From assembly GCA_019925795.1 (NCBI GenBank), contig CM034314.1:83324780-83388779 (forward strand): DNA of 64,000 bases. Direction: 5' to 3'. Below, piece after piece: positions 24,605 to 38,050 of the stretch (within the stretch, counting starts at the first letter, position 1; each line of letters begins with the position of its first letter). Source of the DNA: Dendrobium chrysotoxum (Eukaryota > Streptophyta > Magnoliopsida > Asparagales > Orchidaceae). The notes beneath the pieces were generated by a model. That model was not told the DNA's origin. It ran no database searches and saw only the letters and a program-made list of their open reading frames with translations. The translations under genes were made by a program, and so were the position numbers.

Positions 24605-24629
24605 CCCCCCCCCCCCCCCCCCCCCCCCC
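24605..24629. repeat. Poly-C tract (25 bp)
   Basis: Uninterrupted run of 25 C at the end of the duplicated unit. Its length may be affected by sequencing or assembly. Confidence 0.9.
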
Positions 24630-24689
24630 AATTATTGCAAATCTGAAATTAAATAGGATTTGATTTTAAATCCACATTCAACATATGTG

Positions 24690-25360
24690 GACGCATTCAA
24701 AAAACCTAAACCCAAAATCATAAGCCCTAAACCCTAAAGCATATAACTTAAACTATAATCCCTAAACATTAACCTTAAACCCTAAGTCTTAAACCCTAAA
24801 ACCTAAAACCTTTATCCAAATCCTCCAACCATAAACCCTAAATATTAATCCATAAACCCTAAACCATAAAATAAAACTTGTAAATTGTAAATCCTTTACC
24901 CTAATCCTGAAATCCTACACCGTAAACCCTCAAATGTAAACCCAAAACCCTAAAATTAGGGTTTTCACTTAAGGTTTACGATTTCGACTTTAATATTTAA
25001 GGTTTAGGTTTTAAGGTTAAAAGTTAAGGTTTCGAGTTTGGTGTTTTGGATTTGGATTTTTATATTTGGGGTTTAGGTTTTATTTATTAGGGTGTTCAAT
25101 TTTAAATATATGAATTTTTTGATTTTGGGTTTTGGATTTACGGATTAGATTTTAGGGTTTATAGTTTAGGGCTTAGGTTTTTTCCTTTATAGTTTAAGGT
25201 TTTAGATTTACTATTTAGGGTTTATGGTATAGAGATCAAGTTTTAGGTTTTAGTGTTTAGGTTTAGATTTATGATTTAAGATCCTAAACCATAATCCATA
25301 AAAACCAAACCCTAAATCCTAAATTTAAAGAAACATAAATTTAAAACCCTAAATAATAAA
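24690..25360. repeat. Degenerate interstitial telomere-like repeats, orientation switching
   Basis: Many CCCTAAA-like words from 24690 to about 24955. They change sharply to TTTAGGG/GGTTTAGG-like words at the junction CCCTAAAATTAGGG near 24950-24963. They return to CCCTAAA-like words from about 25270. The words are heavily mutated, so this is old telomere-type or TAAACCC satellite DNA, not a working chromosome end. Confidence 0.7.
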
Positions 25361-25727
25361 TCTTAAGGCTGCTGCCATGTTATTATTTGCTGGTTTTTAT
25401 GGAGAAGCAGGAATGAGTCCAAACATGATAATATTAAGATGAATGTCAATAATATTAGTCCAAACATGATAATCTAAAGACTGCTGTCATGTATGTAGAC
25501 GCATTCAACGTATGTGGACACATTCAACGTATGTAGACACATTCAACGTATGAGGACTCCTTCCCTTTTTCCCTCCCTTCCCCCTTAATCTAGGGAATTT
25601 CAAATTCAAATCTCCCTCCCCCACCTCCACCAAATCTGAACTAACAATAAGAAAACCCCTTCTCCTTACCCTTGGCCGGCCCCCACCCACCTCTTATGCT
25701 TAAAATCTTGACTCCAAGTCCGCTCTC

Positions 25728-26010
25728 CAAATTTTCTGAGCGTTCTATGTTACTGTCCTGAAATTCCAGCAAGACGAAATCAGTCGTGCCGCTGCTTCAA
25801 CCCCTCCGATTGTTGTCCAAAGCCTCCCCGTGTTTGCTGTCCATATTTTCTAGGCGTTCTATGTTGCTGTCCTGAAATTCCAGCAAGACGAAATTAATCG
25901 TGCCGCTGCTTCAACCCCTCCGATTGTTGTCCAAACCCTCCCCGTGTTTGTTGTCCAAATTTTCTGAGCATGTGAGCTTGCTGTCCTGAAATTTCAGTAG
26001 CATCCTTTTA
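25728..26010. repeat. Tandem repeat, about 114-bp unit, 2.5 copies
   Basis: Units start with ATTTTCTGAGCGTTCTATG near 25731, with variants at 25844 and 25959. Each contains CTGTCCTGAAATTCCAGCA, and the first two contain GTGCCGCTGCTTCAACCCC. The third is partial. Clear tandem duplication, no coding evidence. Confidence 0.85.
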
Positions 26011-26821
26011 CCGTTCTGTTGTCCAAAGGTTGTCGTTTGCTGTCCAGAAGTTTTAATACTCCTGACAAGGTAAACTCTTCTCCTAATCATATTCCTTCTG
26101 AAGTTTTCTCTCAATTGTGGCATCATAAAGATTTTGCAATTTATCTCTGCTTAACCAAACATCAAGAGTGTGAGTGAGTGGATCCAATTAGTGACTAATC
26201 TAAATGTTAATTTAGGAATTTCCTTTGAAAATCCCCCATGCTATGCTAAGCTTGATTGGAACTGATTATTCATGATTCTAACTCTTATCATGTAATTTGG
26301 CCTAATGTTAAATCACCTCTTTCTTGTTTTCAAGATTTGTTTAAATCGCTAAAAATAAGCTTAATTATTGTTGCTCTAATTTAGAAGGCGTTTAATTTCA
26401 ACATTGTATAATTACCTACGCATTTAGTTCTACATCTCAAAATCTTAATTTACATCCACTGACCAGTATATCTTGAGATTTGATTGAGCTATTACTCTCT
26501 TATTAGCATGAACAACATATCATTAGTGACCCCCAACCATATAACCGTAGCATAAAAAATTCAGATTCAAATTCTACTAAAATATATATATATATTAGGC
26601 AAATAAATCTCCTAAAACCAGGTTTCAAACAGAAGTAATTATCTGAATGTATCATTTATTTGAACATTTTTGTTCATATAAAGCCAGGAGAAAATCCATG
26701 AACTATGGGAAGGGATGATATCATAAACAGAAGCTTTATTAAATGTCCTGATGTCAGAAAACCATATTTGCAGGAGAGAATGTTTCCACTATAAGAAAAA
26801 TGAGATATCTATTTTGAATTA
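26011..26821. other. Intergenic, 3' side of SCPL gene
   Basis: AT-rich, no recognisable gene. The part nearest 26821 probably holds the 3' UTR of the minus-strand carboxypeptidase gene. Confidence 0.4.
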
Positions 26822-29800
26822 TTAGATAGCTAAACCAGCCAGCCATCTGCTATAAAAAGCCAATGCCTCTTGTGGCTTGTACTCTGGAACCGTATGGCCT
26901 GAACCCTGCACCATGCAATAGTAACATGAGAACACAATGTAATATTTGATAGGGAGGATAAGTAAAACGCCTGCAACCAGAAAACATATAATGTTCATTG
27001 ACATAAATCAGGCTTGTAAGACCAGTTAAAGATATTGCTTCCTACATTGGAAGATTGTCATTTTATTCCTGAGAATTGAGGATGTAGAGCTTTTTGAAAT
27101 TAACAACTGAAATTTAATCTTTGGGAAGTAATAAGGAGTTGGTTACCTTTACTGTGAGGAAAGTGAGGTTCTTGTCGTAGCCTTGAGTGAACCTGCAATC
27201 AGAGAATTGATGTGAAATTTCTTCAGACATGTGAAGTGAAAAGAGAGTTTCAGAACAAATTTGTTAGGAAAAAAATGTATACTAGATGGAAGATAAGAAC
27301 AAAATCAAAGAAAACCAGAAGACATTAATGCGCCCAATTGCTTTATAAAAATGCAAATATTTTTCTCTGGTTTAGTGCCTGAGTTTTGCACCATTTTTGG
27401 GTAGTTAAATCATGCTGAAAGCAAGGTAGTTTGGTTGTCTTACTGTATATGACTATCATATACTTTCCATGAGTACATATGGACCCTGCTATGAGGCAAA
27501 AGATAGAACTAATCAAGTTCACTAGTATCTAGTTTTGATCTCGATGGTCATGGTCTGGAACTCTGGCTCCATGACTCATGTGAAATGCAGGTTTAGAAGA
27601 AGATTTATCTCAATTTATGATATCCTGCTCATGATAGAAAAAGCTTCTAAAGAACCAAGAGAAATGAAGAGTTAGATGTTTGCGTACCCAGAAACTTGTT
27701 CTGCAACATACCATGGCCTCCATGGATCAGTAATTTTATATCCCAATGACCTTGTCCATGCTTGAGTACCAGTGAAGGGCACACACATGTCATGGTCACC
27801 ACTGCAAAATTTTTTTATGAGCATCAATAACAATCATAAGGAGTAAGGAGTTCTTAGATCATTCTTACAATGATTCTGTTGCAAGCTAACTTATTTAGAC
27901 CATTGATGAAGAAGCACCGACACCTTAAGTTTCTGTTTTGTTGTTATTACTTTATTTTTTCACAATCCTTTCATATCAAAATAAATTTGCTTGGAAAATG
28001 CATAACACAAGTGCCTATCCACATGTGCACCATCAATATGGCTTCATGAGAATGAAAAATATATTTGTGGAGCAAGCTGTCCATTTTTGTAGTAATAGCT
28101 CTGGCTTTGCACCGCAGATCAAACAACAATACAGCATAGTATAATGCAACATTATCAAAGAAGCCTAAGTTGTATATTTTCCTGTCTTCGTATGTTAACA
28201 GACTGCTCATAAAGTCTGCCTCAGTGATGTCAGCATTAGCAAGATGACTCTCGACCTAACAGCTACAAGGAGCTTGGTGATAATCATGACAAGGTTTAGC
28301 ATAACTTGGTAAAGTCCAACTTCTAAACATCATATATGATTTATGGCCCTATATTTCTAAATACAAATTCATTTTTACTTTGATTCTTCGAAGTCCAGTT
28401 ACTATGAATCCAAGATGAACACTTGGTTCAAAACATGCCTAATCAATAAGAAGGTCAAGGCCAAGTAGGCTCATCCAAGCCCAGCATTGCCATTCCGACA
28501 AATATACTAAACTAGAATGTGAAAGTTTGATTGGCTGCTTTTACAGAAGAAAAAGACAGCCAAAAGCTTTGCAATTCCGAAAGATTATGTACTAAATGTA
28601 CAAATTAAATGGTTATTTAAAATAAATTAAATATATGACATTGATTTAATATAGTTTTGTTCATAATGTGTTGTGATAGGAGCCCCGAGTTGGGTTTTCT
28701 GTGTCTGCCCAAGCCTGGCTTCTTACTAGATGTGTTACATTGGTCAAGTACTTAGGACAGTTGTCCAAGCATGCCAAGTTAAACTCAAATATATGCAGGT
28801 CCATCATTCTCCTGCTTATCAATCATGTGCAATTCGTGATGACAACATGAAATGACTCCAATAAATTTGACATTGGCTTATTTGGCTTGTGTAGTGCACT
28901 TCTGGGAGTCCAAGAAGAAATATTCATGGAGTCAATAATGTAGATTGACTCAAGTGTTGCTTGTTTAGCTAAATATTTTAGAGCTTCTCAAGTGTTGTTT
29001 GTTTGATAACATTTAGATTGACGTTGTAATATCAATACAAATTTATTCACGCTGACTATATAGTATTTTCACATAAATAATATGAAATATTGTAGTAACA
29101 TATTCCAGGAAAAAGCATCAGTACCTAAAAATTAGTGCACGATAACCCTGGGCAGTCAAGTTCTTGTGATACTTGATCATGCTTCCAGCATCATGACTGA
29201 AATCTATATTATCGGTGCATAGCTCCCAAGGACCCGTCACACTTTTCTGAGACAAAAGAGGGCAAAACTATATCAACTTTTATCTCTTAAAACCAGAATC
29301 AGAATAGGACGTACTCATAAAGCAGCAAAGGTTACCGGCTGAGCATGAAGTGCACTTCTTACTTCTTCATTGTTCAACCATAAGGTTGCAACCTCGTCAT
29401 TCTGCAGGCAAATAAAGATGGTCAATCCATATGGTTTTGAAATTTTCAGAGGAACTCCTACCCTTGCGAGTTGGGACCTGGTATATGGAATTTCTGAAAG
29501 TAGTTTCGCTGAAAAGAAATTGTGTAATTTCAAGGAAATCACTACAAAAACAAATCACCCCCCCCCCCCCCCCCCCCCCCATTAACGCTTTAAGATACTC
29601 TTTCAGTTGTGACTGGACAAATGAGTTGAAGCAGAGGCAAAATTTAAGTATCCAAATCATTCACATCTTGGACGATTGAAGTGATAAGGCGGTAATCTTC
29701 AAGCTCCTTACTTTAGGTGCCTTGAAGCCATCAAAGTTTAAAAGATGATTTTGTACATTTGAATCGCAGCTAAATTCTAGGTGAGTTTTAAACTTCAGCC

Positions 29801-32800
29801 TCGCTGCTTCTCTATTTCAGCATCCCTTCTTTGCCTTTCATTAATGCCAAGCTCAAGTAGTCACCTTTTTTAGTTTTGATAATTTTTTTTTTCATTGTGC
29901 ACAATTTCCTACCTGTATTTTGTCATACTTCACTTCTTTGTTGGTCAAGGAAACATAATTTCTTCTATGCTTTATTATTTTTCAATAACTTCAAGATGAT
30001 TTTCTGCATCTAATATTACTTCCTTCCTGCTTTTCTCTACAAAAAAATGTCAGAAGATAGAAAGATTAATAGGGATAACTTCGAAGGATGATATGTTCAG
30101 CACAGTACTGATTCTCTTACAGCTTATAATTTGGAACTTCCAAGAAAAGATTGAAAATTTTAAAGGCAACTTCTTTTTTGATATCTACAAAAAAGTAGCA
30201 CAAATTTTTTTTTTCAGCAAATGTAAGGCAGAGAATGTTTGTTATAGCACATGAATATTGTTCAAATGGAGTTATTTTACCACTATTATAATATCTTTCC
30301 ATACTTGGCTCACACTGTTGGATTAAGCCATACTAGGATTAGGTGCAAGAACAGAACGCAAGGAGAACTACTATGTAACATAAAGTTTTTTCTGTAGTTC
30401 CTTATGATGATATACAGCCTATTTTTAACAAAGCATGGTAACAGACATAACAAACAAGTACATTAAACAATGCTAATTTCAGATATTGAAGAAGATAATA
30501 ACTACAACAGACATAATCAAAGGAACACCAAATATGCCTAAAAAGTTGAAGAAAACAAAGTCTATAGTATTAAATGGATATTAAAGCAAGCAGAGATTAC
30601 AAAAATTCAAAAGATTGTCATCGAATATACCATGCATGGAACCGATGAACTTCCAAGCTCTGGCCATGTTGGAACATGCCCCTCCATGACTGGAGCCCAC
30701 AAAGGCCATGCACGGCCAAACATCCTTTTCCTCACTGGGAGAGGCCTATCAGTCTCACCAAGCCTACGGAAGCTTGATGGCAACTTGCTTTTGTGAGAGA
30801 CAACATCAGAACTTGCAGTACCATAGTAGCATGGTTCAAGGATGTCATAAACGTTTAAGTCCTGAAGGTCCTGATATGGACAAAAAATATATAGAACATT
30901 AAATCTGAGATTCAAAAGCTTAAGCTAAATAAACGTTGAATTCAGTAGATTTCAGTAGCCTTGGCGGATGCAAAATTACCAAATCAATTTCGCTCAGCTT
31001 TTCTTCACAGATTGCATTAATTGGATTCCAGTAACTTCCATTGCATGCAGCATTAGTCCCCTGAATATATCAAGGATCAGACTAGTTTGCTAATTCCTTC
31101 TGCACATGATCAATCAGAAAAGTTACGAACCTGGAACATATCATCTGATATGAGACCCATTCCATGTGCAAATGGCACAAGAGCGTTACCATCATATACT
31201 GTGTCAGTAACTCCATTTCCAACCATGTAGCCCTGAACAAAGATAGATAAACATATTTGAATGTCATCATAATGATACACACAATTGTAAGAGAACACTA
31301 CTCGACAGTCTAAACCAACAAGCATGCTTAGAAACACAAGCACATTGACACAGACCAACGGGATGGCATCTGAGTTCTAACCTTGAAGTTTATTTTGGGA
31401 TTAATTCCACCTTTTATCCCTGTTTTTAAAGAAAAAAAATTCAGCTAAATCAAATCAAACATTTGAACGTCATTATAATGTTATCTAAATTCAGCAAACC
31501 TTCGACAACTGCAGCAGATAGAGTAGGAACATATACCCCAGCATATGATTCTCCAGATATATAAAATTGATTTCCAAGGAACTCTGGATATAGCTCAAAC
31601 CACTGATGACAATAATTCCAAAAAAAAAAATGATATTCATTAACATATGCATAATTATAGTGCATTCTCTAATAAGCAAGGCATCTAATCTTCTCCATTA
31701 ACAAACAGAACAGTCAGTGCAAAACAATCACAGTTGTTTTCTCTCTTCTGATGATTATAAAAAATTACCTTCAGAAGAAACTGGTGAGAATCTGAGGCAG
31801 TCTTAAGATCTCCAGTAGTATAATCTGATTTATTAGCAGAATATGACAGCCCAACACCAGCAGGAGAATCCAAGTATATAATACTAGAAACCTGAATTTA
31901 AAAACTATTATTCTTGTTAGTATTCATATAATTTAAGTCAAGCAGCTCCTACTAACTAGCCTTGATCAAAAAATAAATTGAAAGAAATATATATTTTCAT
32001 CAAACTTCAAACTTTAATACTAGATATCAAATGTTCCACCTTAGACCAGCTGTAAGGATTCGGAAGCAGCTCAGGCAAGCTTCCAGCTGTACCCCCTGAT
32101 TTGAAATTGAATGGACCTATGCATTTTAAGATAAAGACCACAGATTCAACAGGATAATCTACTCGCAAGCCATTCAGCTCTAACTACTGAGCATTAATAA
32201 ATGAATTCAACTATAAATCAAACCATATAGAATAGGTTATATGAAACTACAACAACAGACCAAATTGCTGGCAGAAGAAGAAAGCAGCGTACTAATATGT
32301 TTTAATACAGTCCAAAATAGAAGAATTCCAAGCTACCCTTGAACTCCCAAAGTAAGAATCACAAGAGTGCAAAGAAAGCAAATTAATTGCCAAAAAAAAC
32401 AATCACAAAATCCAAAATGATGAATATTAGAAAAGTAATACAGATGAAGAGGAGCCCGCCTAATCAATTTTTAGCAAATAGTTGATTCCACTGTAACCCA
32501 CCTGACTACAGGAATTTATCTCCATTCACAAAGGACGAGAGAAAATAAAAAAGAAAGCACCATCTGCAATGAATCCATTACAAGGCACGACCTTTGAGAA
32601 GAATTCAAACATTCCAAAGAATAAAAGACCATTACCATGCTCATAGACGAAGCCGTCAAAGCTAGAGCAGCCTGGGCCCCCATTCAGCCAAAGTACCAAA
32701 GGGTCTTTCTCCGGATTCCGCTCCGATTCCACGAAGTAGTAGTATAGATTCTTCCCATGGTTCTTATCAATTGTCACATACCTTCGAAAAACAGAAGAAC

Positions 32801-33023
32801 GAGAAAAAAATGTCAAATTAACACTTAATCATCAATACAGATTCCGCCAAAACCTAAATAAAGAAAGGGATATCAACCAATACCCAGCGTAATGCTTCGA
32901 CGGAAAAGTTCCATTGAAGCCAGGCAGGTGGGAGACCAAAGCGTTCTCTGGCGCCGCAGAGATTAATGATGCAGTGCTCACGAGGAGCAGCGATATGAAG
33001 CGGAGGAGGGTGGGGAAAGCCAT
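26822..33023 (-). CDS. Serine carboxypeptidase-like protein, SCPL20 type (complete, 14 exons)
   Basis: Peptidase family S10 (alpha/beta hydrolase), secreted or vacuolar. Exons on the minus strand: 33023-32884, 32781-32636, 32116-32040, 31891-31769, 31602-31500, 31419-31382, 31232-31131, 31060-30980, 30870-30631, 29401-29336, 29246-29125, 27801-27688, 27192-27147, 26905-26822. All have GT/AG borders and consistent phase, giving 493 residues, the usual family length. Residues 1-23 look like a signal peptide. The oxyanion motif WLNGGPGCSSFDG is at 78-90, the nucleophile Ser181 in GESYAGVY, the acidic motif SGDHD at 413-417, and the catalytic His470 in GSGHTVPEY. The start is the ATG at 33021-33023; an in-frame GTG just upstream is not used. 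No stop or frameshift was seen, so it is probably functional. Similarity to Arabidopsis SCPL20 is from memory. Confidence 0.93.
29558..29580. repeat. Poly-C tract in SCPL intron 9
   Basis: Run of 23 C (poly-G on the transcribed strand) inside the intron between exons 9 and 10. Confidence 0.9.
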
Positions 33024-33057
33024 TGGAGTAGATGAAATCACTTAATTTGTTGACAAA

Positions 33058-33066
33058 TATTTATAG
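33058..33066 (-). promoter_or_regulatory. TATA-box candidate of SCPL gene
   Basis: On the minus strand this reads CTATAAATA, a consensus plant TATA box, about 35-43 bp before the ATG. If used, the 5' UTR would be only a few bases. An upstream start site with this as transcribed leader is also possible. Confidence 0.4.
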
Positions 33067-34139
33067 ACAGACAGAGAGAATGATTCGTTTTGTACAAAGA
33101 GAGAATCAGCTCTAAAAAAAATGGCAAGTCCAAGGAAGCCGGAGAAATGAAGAAATTATTAGGTCGACAACGTACGTCAACAGTGCCGTAAGAGGCGGAG
33201 GATCTCTGGGGGCAGTGAAATTTCGGTGTATTATGCATGCAAAATCTAATTTTTACCGCAGATTCTTTCAATTAGCCTGTAAGTTGGTCGTTTGAAATAA
33301 AAAAAAAAAAAAACAAATCTTTCTTCGATTTCAAAATTTTTCAAGGAATCATCCATTGAATGATAACTTAGGATTTGAAGAACATTTTATGAGGATGAGA
33401 GGGTAAAAACATGAGATGCTTTTGAAGTAGATGTTCTACTGTAGTTTCAGATTCAGAAGTTTATGAGCTTTTATTGGCTTAATTAATTATTATTCTCTCA
33501 CTCCCCTTATTCTTCGAACTAATTCAATTTCTAAAAAAATTTTGTTTTGATCATTTTTTCTCTTCATCAGCTCTTAAGATTTCTCTTGCCTTGCATCATT
33601 ATTGAGATATATTTTGTGATAAAAAATGTATTTTCTTTAACATTTTTATGATATAATAACATTTTCTTTAAAAAAAGGTTATTAAAAAATATTAATATTA
33701 ACATTTTCTTAAATATGTATAACTATGTTCATGTCTAAGTGGGCATCGACATTATTAATAATGTTTGGTACTAATATTGTTGAGGAGAACGGATATAAAT
33801 TATATTGGTAATGACAGATATATATATATATGTATCGACCATGATGAAGGGAATCAATATTTTGTGTCAATGATGTGTATTTATCTTATTTAAAATAATG
33901 GGTGCTGGCATAAGTGTGGATGATGGTAAGTATCATTATTAGTGTTTATGAGGGGCGTAGATTTTATTGGTGAAGACAGATACTAATTTTGTTAAATAAA
34001 ATGTATGCCGGTGTTGGTGTCGACAACGGGCATCAGATTTATGGGTGGCGAGGGGAGTCAACATCAATTGTGATGACATATATTGATCTTATTGGCGATA
34101 ATAAGTGTAAATGTGGTTGTTGATGATTAGGGTTAAACT

Positions 34140-34690
34140 TATTACTGATGACAAATGTTAGCCTTATTAGTGGCAACTAATATGAGTGTTGGTGTTGATA
34201 ATGGGCACCAACCTTATGCCTTAACAAACAGAGCCCGAGATTTTAACCTATAGTCCTTCTTAGGGCCTCACTCCAATCTCCACAAATGTTTAAAAGTATG
34301 GCATATGAAATCAGAGTACTCTATCAGACAATCTATGTTGATATCCTTCAATTATGCAAAATTTTTTGAGATATTTAAGTACCTAAATAATATTAAGATT
34401 AAGTGATCTTAAATTTGTCGTATTCATTTGGTTTATTCGCTCATTTTGATTATATGCATGTAAGATTCATATGATATCAGGATCTTCAAAGGATCTAACG
34501 ATGTTTCCAATTAGTCCGTCATTGGATTTGTCGTATCGAAATGTTTGTTTTGATCATAAGTTTATTTCAAATGGAGTTTGGATGATCCCATAATTAATTT
34601 CAAAAGTTTTTATTCAAATAGTTAATTTCAAATGTTTTTATTCAACAAAAACCTAATTAACTCGACTGGAAAATTGCCAACGTACAAACT
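34140..34690 (-). mobile_element. LTR relic (family of the 43823 solo LTR), copy C
   Basis: Diverged minus-strand match to the 5' half of the intact solo LTR. Shared words include TCAGAGTACTCTATCAGAC and TTTGTCGTATCGAAATGTTTG, in the same order as in the relics at 36640 and 37247. Ends not preserved. Confidence 0.55.
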
Positions 34691-35011
34691 AATTATAAAG
34701 ACAATAAGATCAGATCTTTAAATAGAAATGTTTCATCAAAATTTATGAATCAATTTGTCTAAAATTTTGATTATAATCAACTAAGTTTAATAAAATTAAA
34801 TCTAAATGAAAAAAAAAAAAAATTGAGTCAATATATTTTGACAAAGATAAAATTTTATTTATTAAATTTATTCGAAAATATACATTTTATAAATATTAAT
34901 TAATAAGATATATATTACACTCATCATCAATCAAATCCAATCATTAAAAAGTTTATGTTAATTAAATTTTATTTTGCCTGATTGAGTCATAGCTGATAGA
35001 GTCTATGAATG

Positions 35012-35174
35012 GAGAAATTATTACGTACAGTCACCGGGCCGTCCAGAGGCCAATCAAGTCGCGTCATGTCACCCGATGTACAATGGTACACAATAAGAAT
35101 ACACTATAGATTGGTGACGTGACACCTCTTGATTGGCCTCTGGATGACATCCGGTGACTGCACGTAAAAATTTC
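35012..35174. mobile_element. MITE with GAGAAATTATTACGT ends
   Basis: Terminal inverted repeats: GAGAAATTATTACGTACAGT and CACCGG on the left, CCGGTGACTGCACGTAAAAA and TTTC on the right. The interior also pairs (GAGGCCAATCAAG against CTTGATTGGCCTC). Diverged flanking words ATGAATGG/ATAAATGG suggest an 8-9-bp target duplication. Same family as 38951, 42693 and 45089. Confidence 0.75.
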
Positions 35175-36639
35175 GCCGATAAATGGCGGTAGTTGTTTGA
35201 AAAAAATAATTTTTTTATTCATGTTAAATTTCTTATGATGTTTATTTCCTTAACTATATTAAATGTTTTAATCATTTATCTCTTTATTATATATTTCATA
35301 ATGAATATTTTCATTATTTATATTTATTTTAAAATTATATAATTTTATGTTATTTAAAAATAATCAAAATATTTCAACACGAAGAAAATTCAGGACCCAA
35401 TAATTAAAGAAACAGTTTATTCTCTGCATCCGATAGATTCCACGCATATCATCTTAACCTTATTCAACCAATAAAAAATCTGACCACGTTACGCATTAGC
35501 GGGAACCTGAAATTAAAAACTTTATTATAAACTAGATATAACTACCTCTGAACCTTTCATTTGCTTTAAGATTGTAAATATCATACGGATGCTTCTCCTG
35601 GACGCCTCCGTTGCAAGGATTAGGTAACGGAGATGGGTGATTAAAGGGCCCCACAGGAATGTGGGCCATGCCCACTCAGCTTCAGAGCGTGCAGCGAAAT
35701 TCGCTTGAAGTCAAATAAATAAAATAATTAAATAATAAAAGTAATCCGCACAACTTATTTATTACGTGGCTTATGTCCCACCCATAAATTATAATATATT
35801 TTAAAAAAATTATACTGAAATATTCTAATAAAAATAATTAACATAAATTATAAAATTTTAAATTAATCATACATACTATATAAATATATATATTCACTCA
35901 CATAGAGCATTTTATTTTGAGCATTTTATATCATGTATAATATTTTTTCTTAAGAGTATAATTACAACGAGAAATTTAGGGTCAGTTTGAAATTATTGTA
36001 ATTTTTTTTGCAAAGTGGTTATAAAATTTTTGTGAGGAAAAAAATTTTTATGAAAGCTGGTATAATTTTTTTTTTGAAAATAATGAGAAAATAGTAGTCA
36101 AATATAAATAGTACTATGATTACGATTTAAAAAATAAAATAGTAAGAAATTTATCTCAAATAAATTCTTAATAAGATATATTGACTTGAGAGATAACATA
36201 ATTGAGAGAGTAGATATTATGAAATAGTTAAAATAGCATGAAAATTGACTCAAATAAATTAAATTTTAGCACACATGCTCTAAGAGCATCAACTTGCTCA
36301 AGAGTAGTATCAATAAGATATTAGTATATGATCTTAGAAGAGCTTGATATAGCTTGGTTCATCATAATTTCTCATTGCCTATAACTCAAAAAAAAAAATA
36401 TTAAGAAATGAATAGAGAACCTATCAACCAAGCATAGGCTAAAAATGTGATTGAAATCGTCAATCTGCTACTAACTGGAAGGATTGGTTATTGATTTTCA
36501 CGGGATGAATGAATCGTAATCATCAATTGTATTGACAATGCAATGTGTCATCATCGATATTAATGGAGTCATCGACTTTGTTGACAATGATAGTTATCAA
36601 GAGGGGATATCAACCCTACTAGTGATGATGGGTATTGGC

Positions 36640-37113
36640 TTTGGCATTTATGATAGTCGTTTATGTGCTAGCAAATAGAGTTCTAGATACTATCTTGTAG
36701 TCCTTGGCGCCTCATTCCAACCTTCACAATTGTGTAAAAATATGACATTTAATCATAGTACTCTATCATATGATCTTTGTTGATACCCTTCAATTATACA
36801 TTATTTTGTTAGATAATTGAGTACCTAAATGATATCAAAATTAAGAGATACTAAATTTGTTGAATTCATTTCATCAAGTCATTCATTTTGGTTATATGCA
36901 TTTGGGATTTAGAAGATGTTTGGCTCCTCAAATGATCTTGTGATATTTCCAACTATAGTTTCACTTGATTCAGGTCCATCATCAGATTTGTCTCATCAAA
37001 GTGTTTGTTTTGATCATAATTTTTCTAAAAGCGGAATTTGGATGGACCCATTGTTAATTTTAAAAGTTTCTTATTCAAATATTTGGGAACTATGATATCT
37101 AAAAACTACATCA
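36640..37113 (-). mobile_element. LTR relic, 5' half, copy A
   Basis: Minus strand starts TGATGTAG at 37113, matching the TGATGTAT start of the solo LTR at 43823. It follows that LTR with many changes through TTTGTCTCATCAAAGTGTTTG and into the region before the TATA box. Confidence 0.55.
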
Positions 37114-37246
37114 AAATGTATATTTGATTTGATGAATTTTTTTATTAATATTTCACCATGTAATTTTGAATATCTTGAGTGCTTATGTTAAAATCCATAT
37201 GAGAGCTGTAAACATTCACATACATGTAAATAATAATAATAATAAT

Positions 37247-38050
37247 TGTTGTGGACTGGAACATTCGTGGCGGTAGAGAGTTATGGAGTTTGGCGTCCTT
37301 GTTTTGTATGAAGATCCATCACAAAAATAGATAAAAGAGGGGTGCAATGTTTATAAGAGACACCAATATTTTTACGTGAAAAATCTTGAAAAGGAGAAAA
37401 ACCATGGGATATGGTCCGGTTAAAATGATTTCACTAGTGTTTGTAGTCGATTACAAATGGTGCCCTTCCTCGGGGTGAAGGCCTTGGCTTAATGTGTCAT
37501 ATATAGCACATTATATAGTTGAGGTTGTAAGAATCCAATAATAAGGGAGTCAATCTCAAGAGAACATTAGCCATTTCATTTGGTTATGAGGACGATGGAG
37601 GTCGTAGAGACCATAGTCGGCGGGAGATGGAGGTTGGAGGGACCATATATAGTCGGCAGGCAAAAGTCCAACAGCAGTCAACAGTTGGCGGCCGGGCGGT
37701 GGTTCGACAACGATAGACGCGGAAGTTCGTAGGAGATGGTGCTTGGGTGGAGCTCTAGATCCTTGAAGCCTCATAGCTCTCTCCAATCTCCAGTAAAAGG
37801 TCCAAGCCCCAAGCCCTCCTTTATGTGGGAAGTGGGGGCTTATTTATAGATTTTTTAGAGTGACATGTCCTGTAAATATGAAGAAGATCTGGGGCAAATT
37901 CAGAGTGCTCCATCGGACTGCCCATGTTGATCCCCTCGATCACAAAGCATCTGTCAAGTATTTATCTACCCAAATGATGTTAGAATTAAGTGGGCTCGTT
38001 AGATTCGTCTCATCAAGTCGCTCGATTCTCGATTCGATTATAAGTATGTT
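37247..38050 (-). mobile_element. LTR relic, 3' part with TATA box, copy B
   Basis: On the minus strand it matches the solo LTR at 43823-44888. Shared parts are CGAGCGACTTGATGAGACGAA, a TATA box (CTATAAATAAGCCCCCACTT) at about 37830-37850, the CACTAGTG(A/G)AA block, TTTTTCACGTAAAAATATTGG, and a CCACAACA end at 37247. The 5' end is missing. Confidence 0.65.

Noticed and set aside
33024..33041. Upstream extension of the SCPL start by six codons
   Set aside because: The extension begins with GTG, not ATG. The ATG at 33021-33023 gives a normal signal peptide.
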